Part shown: positions 50,760-58,603 of the stretch, in pieces | Layout: each line of letters starts with the position of its first letter | Position numbering within the stretch: the first letter of the stretch is position 1 | Assembly: GCF_016587375.1 (NCBI RefSeq) | Contig: NZ_BNJG01000002.1 | Coordinates: 1,550,001 to 1,614,000, forward strand | Origin: Ktedonobacter robiniae | Lineage (GTDB): Bacteria; Chloroflexota; Ktedonobacteria; Ktedonobacterales; Ktedonobacteraceae | Length of the DNA stretch: 64,000 nt | Reading direction: 5' to 3' | Notes under the pieces: generated by a model | The model's database searches: none | Seen by the model: the letters and a program-made list of their open reading frames with translations, nothing else | What the model was told of the DNA's origin: nothing | Translations under genes and position numbers: made by a program

Positions 50760-52409
50760 TCACGCCTCTCCATTTGGCATAAACTTTCTATAGGCACCAC
50801 TGGTATAAGTTGCCCAGGGATGAAAGCTTGTGCCCTTGCTACTGATACGATAGGCCTGCTCAAACGAGCATTTAGGGTCAAAGGCACACGCATCGCTTAC
50901 TTCGCTATGCCAATAATTGTTGATCTGCATGATGCCTCTATCTAAGGTATGGTGAGTATCAGTATTCCTTAGACAGGCCTTGGGATTGAGGCTACTCTCG
51001 GCATGTGCGATTGCTACAACCACCAGGAGCGAATGCCCGGTAAAGCCCGCCTGCGCGGCAAGAGCACGTGCTTGCGCATCCGAGAGCGGTGGTGCGTTTT
51101 TGTCGCATTTTGCACCTCCCGACGATCCCGCCGGGATGTCGGGAGAAACGATCGCAGTTGTGTCGCGCCCGCCATGTAGGCTGTATGGGCCAATTTGCGA
51201 AACCTTATTGCTGGAGTTCCCTTCAATACTAATGACTTTACCGTCTGGCTTCACCTCGACAATAATTCCGACATGACCATGCGGACCCTCGCCGGTGCTA
51301 AAGATAATAGCATCCCCTGGCTGTGGGTTCGACAGTCCTTGATGAAGGGTGCCATGTTTCCTTCCATAATCCATGAAATCAGGAACATAGGCTGTGCTAT
51401 AGTCGATACCGGCCTGTCGCCAGGTCCAGGTTGCGAAAAGGGCACACCATTCCTCACAGGGGCCGTAGTGGTTGCAATTATTTCCCCACTCTTTATCGCC
51501 AAGCCGCGAACGCGCTGCCGCTACGATTTTAGCGCGAATATCAGAACCATCACTCGATGCATGGAAGGGATCGCCCCACTTCTGACTCAGGGCCTGGTTA
51601 TGGATAAAGCCCTCAATGGTATATGAACTCCATCCAGACTGCATCAGGCCAGAAGAGTTGATTGACCAGCGCATAAAGGTGAGGTGGTCAGCCGCGTTTT
51701 TAGTATAGTTGTTGGGGGCATTGGCCTGGACCATATATACATAGCCGTTTTTTCCGCCCTGGGGGGGATCGACGCCAGCGACCATGGCGATATGCCCGGC
51801 GGGATTGGGACCTGCGAGCACCACCAGGTCGCCAGGAGACGGCATACCCGTGCCATTCGGGATATAATTCCAGCCACGGCTTTCATAGGGTGCGCGATTT
51901 GTCCAGTACTCGTGCGCAGTTGGCTGTCCTGGAAGGTCGACGCCTGCCACCAGGAACGTTGCATGGATAAAGTAGGCGCACTGCATGGGATCGAAGTCCG
52001 GTTCGTCCGGTATTGAACCGCCACCTTGCTGCTTCAACTTGTTTATCACGACCTGCATTACCGGGTTGCTGCGGTCAATGACATTGAGGCTGCCCTTTGA
52101 GTTCTCTTTCAAGACACGCTCAATGGCGACACCCACCAGGACCGCGTTCTTAGAATTGATCATCTGCATAAGGTCGCCATCGAGCGTGTCGCTAGAGGTT
52201 GCGGGTGGGTTCATTTCGCTGTCATAGGCAGTCTTCATATTGGCTGTCCACCAACCTCCAATGCCCCCCAGGAGGAAGATGCCCCCTACGAGGAATGCGA
52301 ACACGTGCAGGCCCAGCGCGGTTACCACGCCTCCAAGGGAGCCTAGTATGCCGCCACCCCCACCCAGGCTCCTCAGTCCCAGGGCACTACTGCCTCTACT
52401 GTTACTCAT
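50760..52409 (-). CDS. Membrane-anchored wall hydrolase: two NlpC/CHAP-like modules plus lysozyme-like module
   Basis: 549 aa. A Gly-rich head precedes one membrane helix at about 30-55 (ALGLHVFAFLVGGIFLLGGI). Module 1 (about 120-255): MQCAYFIHATFLVAGV with Cys and PAGHIAMVAGV with His. Module 2 (about 285-405): EEWCALFATWTWRQAGI and HGHVGIIVEVKPDG, a CHAP peptidase or amidase. Module 3 (about 440-549): LLVVVAIAHAESSLNPKAC with a candidate catalytic Glu, then LDRGIMQINNYW, as in lytic transglycosylases. It should open peptidoglycan locally for the secretion apparatus, the role of VirB1/TcpG. Lies 25 bp after the VirB6-like gene. Confidence 0.88.
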   Translation of the reverse strand: MSNSRGSSALGLRSLGGGGGILGSLGGVVTALGLHVFAFLVGGIFLLGGIGGWWTANMKTAYDSEMNPPATSSDTLDGDLMQMINSKNAVLVGVAIERVLKENSKGSLNVIDRSNPVMQVVINKLKQQGGGSIPDEPDFDPMQCAYFIHATFLVAGVDLPGQPTAHEYWTNRAPYESRGWNYIPNGTGMPSPGDLVVLAGPNPAGHIAMVAGVDPPQGGKNGYVYMVQANAPNNYTKNAADHLTFMRWSINSSGLMQSGWSSYTIEGFIHNQALSQKWGDPFHASSDGSDIRAKIVAAARSRLGDKEWGNNCNHYGPCEEWCALFATWTWRQAGIDYSTAYVPDFMDYGRKHGTLHQGLSNPQPGDAIIFSTGEGPHGHVGIIVEVKPDGKVISIEGNSSNKVSQIGPYSLHGGRDTTAIVSPDIPAGSSGGAKCDKNAPPLSDAQARALAAQAGFTGHSLLVVVAIAHAESSLNPKACLRNTDTHHTLDRGIMQINNYWHSEVSDACAFDPKCSFEQAYRISSKGTSFHPWATYTSGAYRKFMPNGEA

Positions 52410-52433
52410 AGGTTCCTTCCTCTCGTTCCTTTT

Positions 52434-54380
52434 CTAACGGACTGCCGCAGCGACGGATACCGCGCTAGATGCCACCTGGGTGATCATCTGGAACTGTGAA
52501 ATTTGCATTGAGATGGTTGTTCCAACGGCATATCCCATCATCTGTCCAGTTGCCGTCAGAGTGCGCATTGGAGCATTTCCTATGAGCGAGGGAATACGCG
52601 CGACGAACCAGAGGCATGCGATACGCATAATGTCTCCCAGCGTTCCGTCCGACAGGTTGCCTATGGGATGCTGTGGATCGCCGCCCACAAAGGCCAACAT
52701 ATTCCCCAATAAGACCTGAATCACAATCAGGGCCACCACCATCAGAAATTGCACCATGACGGTCGAGATAAAGCCGTGAAGCCATAGGCGCGCGACGGGC
52801 TGTCCTACCTTGCCGGGTAAGGCCCAGCAGGCGATGCCAAGAGGGGCAGTGATGATATACAGGTTAATAAAGAAGAGGCGAATGATCATCTGGCCCAGGA
52901 ACATCAAAGCCAGGATTTTTGCCGCCATTTGCGTGAAATCGCCCAATTTCTGTAGATTGTCAAAGAGGTTCGTGAAGTCTAAGCTTTCAGGTACAAGTTG
53001 AAAGGTGGTACCAGTGGCATCATTCTCACATGAGTAAATGATGGCATCTCCCATATTGTCAGGTCCACCATTCGAATCAGGAAGCACACCTCCCAAAAAG
53101 AAAAGGGTGTTCATATTTTGAGTTAAGTCATTTCGCGTCAACTCAAAATCTTGCAAAGGTACATGTGTATATTTAAAATCATTTTTGTAGACATCATCTA
53201 TTTCTGCATTGAACTTTTTCCAGTCGTCATACCACTTCAATGCGTCGAGTCCCATGTTGGCAATGTCGGTTTTCATCTTGTCTGGCATTTGCTTGAGATC
53301 GGCCAGGTGTTGGGGCGTGATATTCTCCTGACCCTGGTTATATTGATTGATCATCCAGTTGGTATGAGCCTTGAGATGGTTAACAAGCGGAGCACCATCG
53401 CCATTGCCAAAGAGATTATACCGGCGGGTCGTGTCAAAGTTTACCTGCTTTATGCTACAGTGCATGTCTGGATTGAATTGTTTGGCATCAATGGTTGTTG
53501 AACTGGTGACTGGTTTACCATTGTCTACGAGCGCCTCGGGACCTTTCCACATTTTTACTGCATCTTGCCAGGAGGCATTGCCAGCGTTAGGTTCAAAGCT
53601 ACTTTCCTCATCACGGTATGGGCGGGGGAAAAAGAGGCGTAAGGTGAGATCTTTCTTGTCGCCAGCGCCAAAGCCAGAGCCTGTGCGATGAATATTCTTA
53701 TTTGTTAGTGCGAATGTGTAAATGCCTTCGGTCATGTTATTGTTGAGCCCGATTACCATGGTCATAAATACCAGGCTGATGTGCACTACAATGATCGCGA
53801 GCAATACTCCAGGTAAGTTTTCAATCGCGCTGGAATAGCGAAAAACACTGCCCGCGAAGATCAATTTCAGCCCATTGAGCGCGATAATGAGCGCGAGTAG
53901 CATATCTACAAGGACGAGCATCAATTGCCAGAGTGCTCTGACGCTGCCATTATCGACGGTGATATCGGCAGGAGTGAGAAAGAAGAGCGCATTCCCTTTC
54001 GAGATAGGATTCTGGATCTTGTTATCGCCTGTGTAGGTCCCAGGGTTTTCATTTCCCTCCAGACAGTTTTTATCATATGGTACGGGGGTACCAGGAACAG
54101 GGGTAATGGCACAGGGATTAGGTCTATCAGACGTGAGATGAGAGGCCTGCTCAAAGGGAGCCGAGATGGCGTTGACTCCCATTATGGTGTCTGGCAATTG
54201 TAGGTGTGGCGTGGCAGTGGTGATAGTGTACTGGAAGGTAGGGAGCAGCCTGAAAAAGAGCATGCCCATATTTGCTGTTAACACAATACATGCCAGTGCC
54301 AGGTACCACCACCAGCGTTTCTTCTGCTGTCCGCGTTTGAGCGGGCTTGTTCTTTTTATCTTTAGCATATGTAAGCTCAT
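52434..54380 (-). CDS. VirB6/TrbL-like polytopic membrane protein 1
   Basis: 648 aa. TM1 at about 25-47; first extracytoplasmic loop with two Cys and the conserved IQNPISKGNALFFLTP; TM2-TM3 at about 150-215 with LNGLKLIFAGSVFRYS and ENLPGVLLAI; a 240-residue central loop with two Cys (MHCSIKQ, YSCENDATG) ending QLVPESLDFTNLFDNLQKL; then about five membrane helices including FFINLYIITAPLGIACWALP and GFISTVMVQFLMVVALIVIQ. This is the VirB6/TrbL type that forms the inner-membrane channel. It is a paralogue of the next two genes and most like the 673-aa one. Confidence 0.85.
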   Translation of the reverse strand: MSLHMLKIKRTSPLKRGQQKKRWWWYLALACIVLTANMGMLFFRLLPTFQYTITTATPHLQLPDTIMGVNAISAPFEQASHLTSDRPNPCAITPVPGTPVPYDKNCLEGNENPGTYTGDNKIQNPISKGNALFFLTPADITVDNGSVRALWQLMLVLVDMLLALIIALNGLKLIFAGSVFRYSSAIENLPGVLLAIIVVHISLVFMTMVIGLNNNMTEGIYTFALTNKNIHRTGSGFGAGDKKDLTLRLFFPRPYRDEESSFEPNAGNASWQDAVKMWKGPEALVDNGKPVTSSTTIDAKQFNPDMHCSIKQVNFDTTRRYNLFGNGDGAPLVNHLKAHTNWMINQYNQGQENITPQHLADLKQMPDKMKTDIANMGLDALKWYDDWKKFNAEIDDVYKNDFKYTHVPLQDFELTRNDLTQNMNTLFFLGGVLPDSNGGPDNMGDAIIYSCENDATGTTFQLVPESLDFTNLFDNLQKLGDFTQMAAKILALMFLGQMIIRLFFINLYIITAPLGIACWALPGKVGQPVARLWLHGFISTVMVQFLMVVALIVIQVLLGNMLAFVGGDPQHPIGNLSDGTLGDIMRIACLWFVARIPSLIGNAPMRTLTATGQMMGYAVGTTISMQISQFQMITQVASSAVSVAAAVR

Positions 54381-54407
54381 CTTTTTTTCAAGCTGACCGA
54401 CTCAATA

Positions 54408-54503
54408 GTAGGGTCCAAGCTGGCTTGGACTCCGAGCGTAGCGATCTCCCCACTCTGGGACCGGCCTGCGGGCCGAGCGAGTCCAAGCCAGCTTGGACCC
54501 TAC
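54408..54503. repeat. Family-A palindrome, AAGC subtype, inside the operon
   Basis: Arms 54408-54431 and 54480-54503 (GTCCAAGC/GCTTGGAC version), centre CGAGCGTAGCGAT and CCGGCCTGCGGGCC. It lies between two VirB6-like genes of the same operon, so it may lower read-through or be a neutral insertion. Confidence 0.85.
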
Positions 54504-54510
54504 AGCTGCC

Positions 54511-56532
54511 CTAACGGGCAAATGAGGCTACGATTCCGACAGCGCTGGTGACCGCTTGCATGACCATTTGCGCGCGTGCTATCTGTCCTTGTACCGTGGT
54601 TACAGCCACCTGTCCCATCATCTCTCCCGCCATTGACATGATGTGCATGGGAGCATTACCAAAGAGCGAAGGCATGCGCATGACAAACCAGATACAGGCG
54701 ATGCGCATAATCTCGCTCAGAGTGTCGTTTGACAGGTTGCCTATGGGATGATTGGGATCGCTTCCGACAAAGGCCAGCACATTTCCTAACAAGATCTGAA
54801 TCGCGATCAGAGCTACTACCATTAGAAACTGCACCAGGACCGTCGAGAGAAAGCCCTGCAGCCAGAGCCTGGTCACCGATTGTCCTATCTTGCCCGGCAA
54901 GGCCCAGCAAGCGATGCCGAGTGGCGCCGTAACGATATACAGGTTAATGAAGAAGAGGCGCACGATCATCATTCCCAATAACATCAAGGCCATTAGCTTG
55001 CTAAATACCGATACGCCACTTATGAGATCCTGTAAATTTTTAAAAAGATCCTTGAAGTTCAGGTCATCTGGCACAAGCTGAAAGCTATCTCCTGTCGCAT
55101 CGTGTTGGCAGCTATACTCAAGCATATCGCCTTCGTGCGGCGGTACACCTTGCAGTAGCTTGTGAATATTGGCGCGTAGCACGCCTTCGCCGCCGCGACC
55201 ATAGCGATCATCCCCCAGGCGGTTTTTCTCGGCCTGTGGTATATCCTGACCATATTGATTCCAGGCATCGTCCATCTGTTTATCCCAGGATTCCTGGGAT
55301 GGAGTTCCTACAAAGGCATCGTTATACCAGGCCAGGCGATCACTGCCGCTGCTGAGCTCTTGCATATCTCTATCGATGCCCGTCAATATACTGTCCAGTG
55401 CTGTTTGTACGCCATCGGGAACCTTTGAACCATCATATTTTTTTAGATCATCGTTGCGTTGTTTAAATAGATTGTATAAACCACCATTTTGATAGTCGCC
55501 ATTGGGGCCAAATATTTGCAGCCTTAAATTGCTATCAAAGTTTGTCCACTCCCAGGTGCAGACCAGGTCCTTAAACTGCTTCATGTCTTGATCTGTCTGA
55601 GGCGTTCCCCACTGTTTCGCGGCCTCTTGTGGGGTAAGGTTGGGATCTTTGTTAAAGCTTGAGCTCATTCTTTCATTGTATGTGGGAAAGAGCACGTGCA
55701 GGTACAAATCCTGGGTCTTGCCACCATTTTTAAAGCCCGAGGGCGAGCGTTGAAGAATGGAGCTGTTTTGCGTGAAGTTATAGATGCCCAGTGTCAGTGA
55801 ATTGCCGAGAGTGAGCATGGCAAGTATGAAGGCTAAACTGACATGGGCCGCGATAATGGCCAGGAGGACTCCTGGGAGGTTTTCGATCGCCTGCGAATAG
55901 CGAAAAGTTGTTCCCGCCATAAGGACATACAGGCCATTGAGCATAAGCGTTAGCACAAGGAGAATATCGACAATAGCCAGGATCGACCCCCAGAGCAAGT
56001 TTATCTGGGGATTGGCGATACTGACTTCGTAGGGCGTAAAGAAGAAGAGAAGGCTTCCTTTCGCGATAGGGTTCTGAATTTTGGGATCTGAATTCTGTGG
56101 CGTATAGGTGCCTCTCCCCTTGATATTATCCAGGCATTGCTGAAGTTGTTGAACAGACTGTTTACAGGCCTGGGCAAGATCAGTGCATGGTTGGGCGGTG
56201 GGATCATTTTTACAATGATCCACGATATTCTGTACACACTGAGTATACTGAGTGGCATCCTGTATACCCCCGCAGGGATCGGTTGGCGTATCACTAAGCG
56301 ATAGAAGATGCTCAAAGGGCGCCGCCAGGGTTGCCAGTCCAACCAGAGGGACCTGCTTTCCTTGAAGAGGGGCAGCAGTTGGTAAAGATGCTGAATGCGA
56401 AGAGAAGACCAGAAAGCCCAGGATCATATTTACCACGACTAGCGCAATAATCAGATCAAGGAAATGCCACCATCGCCGCCTCCGTTGCGACTTCGTGCCA
56501 GGCAAGAGCAATCGTTTTATATTCATAAGCAT
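54511..56532 (-). CDS. VirB6/TrbL-like polytopic membrane protein 2
   Basis: 673 aa, same architecture as the neighbours: TM1 at about 23-47 (WWHFLDLIIALVVVNMILGF), first loop with six Cys (for example CKNDPTAQPC, CKQSVQQLQQC) ending IQNPIAKGSLLFFFTPYEVS, TM2-TM3 with LNGLYVLMAGTTFRYS, a central loop of about 270 residues with two Cys (LVCTWEW, YSCQHDATG), and the shared end FFINLYIVTAPLGIACWALP, GFLSTVLVQFLMVVALIAIQ. The C-terminal 200 residues are very close to protein 1, which points to recent duplication or gene conversion. Channel subunit by family; why three versions exist is open. Confidence 0.85.
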   Translation of the reverse strand: MLMNIKRLLLPGTKSQRRRRWWHFLDLIIALVVVNMILGFLVFSSHSASLPTAAPLQGKQVPLVGLATLAAPFEHLLSLSDTPTDPCGGIQDATQYTQCVQNIVDHCKNDPTAQPCTDLAQACKQSVQQLQQCLDNIKGRGTYTPQNSDPKIQNPIAKGSLLFFFTPYEVSIANPQINLLWGSILAIVDILLVLTLMLNGLYVLMAGTTFRYSQAIENLPGVLLAIIAAHVSLAFILAMLTLGNSLTLGIYNFTQNSSILQRSPSGFKNGGKTQDLYLHVLFPTYNERMSSSFNKDPNLTPQEAAKQWGTPQTDQDMKQFKDLVCTWEWTNFDSNLRLQIFGPNGDYQNGGLYNLFKQRNDDLKKYDGSKVPDGVQTALDSILTGIDRDMQELSSGSDRLAWYNDAFVGTPSQESWDKQMDDAWNQYGQDIPQAEKNRLGDDRYGRGGEGVLRANIHKLLQGVPPHEGDMLEYSCQHDATGDSFQLVPDDLNFKDLFKNLQDLISGVSVFSKLMALMLLGMMIVRLFFINLYIVTAPLGIACWALPGKIGQSVTRLWLQGFLSTVLVQFLMVVALIAIQILLGNVLAFVGSDPNHPIGNLSNDTLSEIMRIACIWFVMRMPSLFGNAPMHIMSMAGEMMGQVAVTTVQGQIARAQMVMQAVTSAVGIVASFAR

Positions 56533-56595
56533 TACTCGTTGTCGTTTTCTCTTTGCATGTTTAGTATTCTGTTCAATTTCGTTTGAAAGGGATTT

Positions 56596-56614
56596 CTACC
56601 GCCTGCGGCGGTAG
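56596..56614. terminator. Small GC hairpin between VirB6-like genes
   Basis: CTACCGCC/GGCGGTAG stem with TGC loop in the 144-bp gap. May be a processing or partial termination site; no T tract. Confidence 0.4.
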
Positions 56615-56676
56615 GGGAAAGGGACGCAGAGGGGCGTCAGCCCCTCTGCACTCCCCACTTTTCCTTAATAGGTCAT

Positions 56677-58257
56677 CTAGCGGGCAGAAGCTGCCATAGA
56701 GACCACGCTTGATGCTGACTGTATGACAAACTGGGCCTCTGCGACCTGGATCGCTATTGTAGCGCCAACGGCCTGGGCCATTCCCTGTCCCGCCAGGACC
56801 ATAGAGCGCATGGGTGCCGTCCCCAGGAGAGAGGGGATACGAATAAGAAACCAGAAAAAGCAGAGGCACATCAACTTTAAGAGCGTAAAGGTATCGAGTT
56901 GTCCCGGCCCAATGGTCGTGTTCGTCGTGCCGTTTGTAGGCGAGATGAAATGCAGTACTGCGGCAGCCATCAATTGCATTACAATGAGCGCGACCACCAT
57001 GACAAATTGCACCATGACGGTTGAGATAAATCCTTTGAGCCACTGGTTGGTTACTGACTGACCAACCTTGCCAGGCAAGGCCCAGCAGGCTAATCCAAGC
57101 GGCGCCGTAACGATATAGAAAATAATAAAGAAAAGGCGGATGACCATCTGAGCCATGAGCATCAAAGCCATAATCTTCAGGATTATTTTTAGTCCATTGC
57201 CTAAGTCCTGTAGGTTATCAAAGAGGCTGGTGAAATTGAGATCGCTTTGCAGCAATATGGTTCGTACGAGCATATCAGTTGGAACATTCTTGCAGTAATA
57301 AGCCCCAAACCAATGGTGATTCTTCATGAATAACTCATCGAAAAACCCTACTGCCGCGAGTAGTGGGTTGCCAGTTGCCGTGCCAATCGCGGCAAGGACT
57401 TCTCCTTTATCCAGGTAAAAATGGCAATTATTTTTTTTAATATCATCTGGAAGGTTATCGTATTCGGGCGTATTATCATGCCCTCTACCGATAACAATAT
57501 TGACCGTGTATGGAGTGTTACCCTCGCTTACAGGTACCCCATTCTGTTGAAAGATGTATTTGCCCGCCCACTGGTAGGTATCATAAACGAGGATATTATT
57601 CAGGCCCAGTATGGCCATGATAAAAGTTATGCTGAGGTGGGCTGCGATAATCGCGAGGAAGATGCCAGGCAGTTCCTCAACGGCCTTGTCAAAGCGGAAA
57701 ACCATACCTGAGAAGATGACCCTGATGCCATTGAGCATGAGAATAAGCACAATAAAAACATCAACTATCATCAAGATGCCTGTCCATAGCTCGTGTACCT
57801 GGGGGTTATCGACCGTGTCTTTGTAGGGGGTATAGAAAAATAAGGCGCTATTATCAGCGAGGGGATTCAGGACAGGCGATTTGTTATTTGGGTCCTTTAC
57901 GCTATTTTTATAGGTATCCCCATTATCATCGAAAATACCCTCCAGGCAACTCCCATCCAGGTGCTCTCCAGTTGTACACTGGGGGCTGGGCTGGGGATCC
58001 TGTGAAGGTGGTGGTGGTTTTACGTCCTGGGTGCTATTGGGTATGGCTGGAATAGCCAGGCTTGTCTGCCTGCCTTGCTTCATTTGTGAAGGGGTTGCCT
58101 GGGCAGGAGAAACAGGTGTCCTGGGCAGCAAAAAGATCAGAATCAGTACGATATTGAAAATTACAAATACAATGATGAGATCAAGATATGAGAGCCAGCG
58201 ACGCTTTTTTCGTGGCCCCGCTTTTGACTTTGGCACACGCTTTTCTTTTATTCCCAT
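56677..58257 (-). CDS. VirB6/TrbL-like polytopic membrane protein 3
   Basis: 526 aa from the ATG 58257 (AGGT upstream; in-frame ATG codons at 58275 and earlier are alternatives). TM1 about 20-42 (YLDLIIVFVIFNIVLILIFL); first loop Pro/Gln rich with two Cys (CTTGEHLDGSC) and LNPLADNSALFFYTPYKDT; TM2-TM3 with LNGIRVIFSGMVFRFD; a shorter central loop with two Cys (NNCHFYL, YYCKNVP); then LNFTSLFDNLQDL and the common helices FFIIFYIVTAPLGLACWALP and GFISTVMVQFVMVVALIVMQ. It is the most divergent of the three and the first gene of the leftward operon. Confidence 0.83.
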   Translation of the reverse strand: MGIKEKRVPKSKAGPRKKRRWLSYLDLIIVFVIFNIVLILIFLLPRTPVSPAQATPSQMKQGRQTSLAIPAIPNSTQDVKPPPPSQDPQPSPQCTTGEHLDGSCLEGIFDDNGDTYKNSVKDPNNKSPVLNPLADNSALFFYTPYKDTVDNPQVHELWTGILMIVDVFIVLILMLNGIRVIFSGMVFRFDKAVEELPGIFLAIIAAHLSITFIMAILGLNNILVYDTYQWAGKYIFQQNGVPVSEGNTPYTVNIVIGRGHDNTPEYDNLPDDIKKNNCHFYLDKGEVLAAIGTATGNPLLAAVGFFDELFMKNHHWFGAYYCKNVPTDMLVRTILLQSDLNFTSLFDNLQDLGNGLKIILKIMALMLMAQMVIRLFFIIFYIVTAPLGLACWALPGKVGQSVTNQWLKGFISTVMVQFVMVVALIVMQLMAAAVLHFISPTNGTTNTTIGPGQLDTFTLLKLMCLCFFWFLIRIPSLLGTAPMRSMVLAGQGMAQAVGATIAIQVAEAQFVIQSASSVVSMAASAR

Positions 58258-58603
58258 AATGCGACCTAATTTCATGCATATCGTTTCGTGTATATAAGCA
58301 CATCTGCTAGAAAATGGCAAGCTCTGGCCGAAAATGGCTATTCTGGTATACATGCATGAATAGCACTGAATATGTAAGTTGACCAGAGCAGGCTAGAGTC
58401 GCGGCAATCCTTCACATATGACTGTGTATTAGCTAAATGATAGAGCAATTTGCTGCGAACAGGTAGGGGTAAATAGGGACAAAAAGTTTCCCCATTTATA
58501 CCTAGGAAAAACAATGTTTTTATGCTATTCTGGCAATTGTATAGGTATAAGTACAAGATGCTTTTATGTGGCGAGCCAGTCTTCTTCGTGAAAGGTTGCT
58601 TCT
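58258..58603. other. Divergent promoter region of the T4SS-like locus
   Basis: No gene. It drives the VirB6-VirB4 block leftward and the HerA-like gene rightward. An imperfect hairpin lies near 58461-58504 (GGTAAAT/ATTTATACC around GGGA/TCCC). AAAGG precedes the rightward ATG. Confidence 0.5.

Noticed and set aside
45399..58603. oriT or relaxase near the VirB block
   Set aside because: No relaxase His-hydrophobe-His motif or MobA/TraI-like gene was seen on either strand, and the palindromes present belong to dispersed families.
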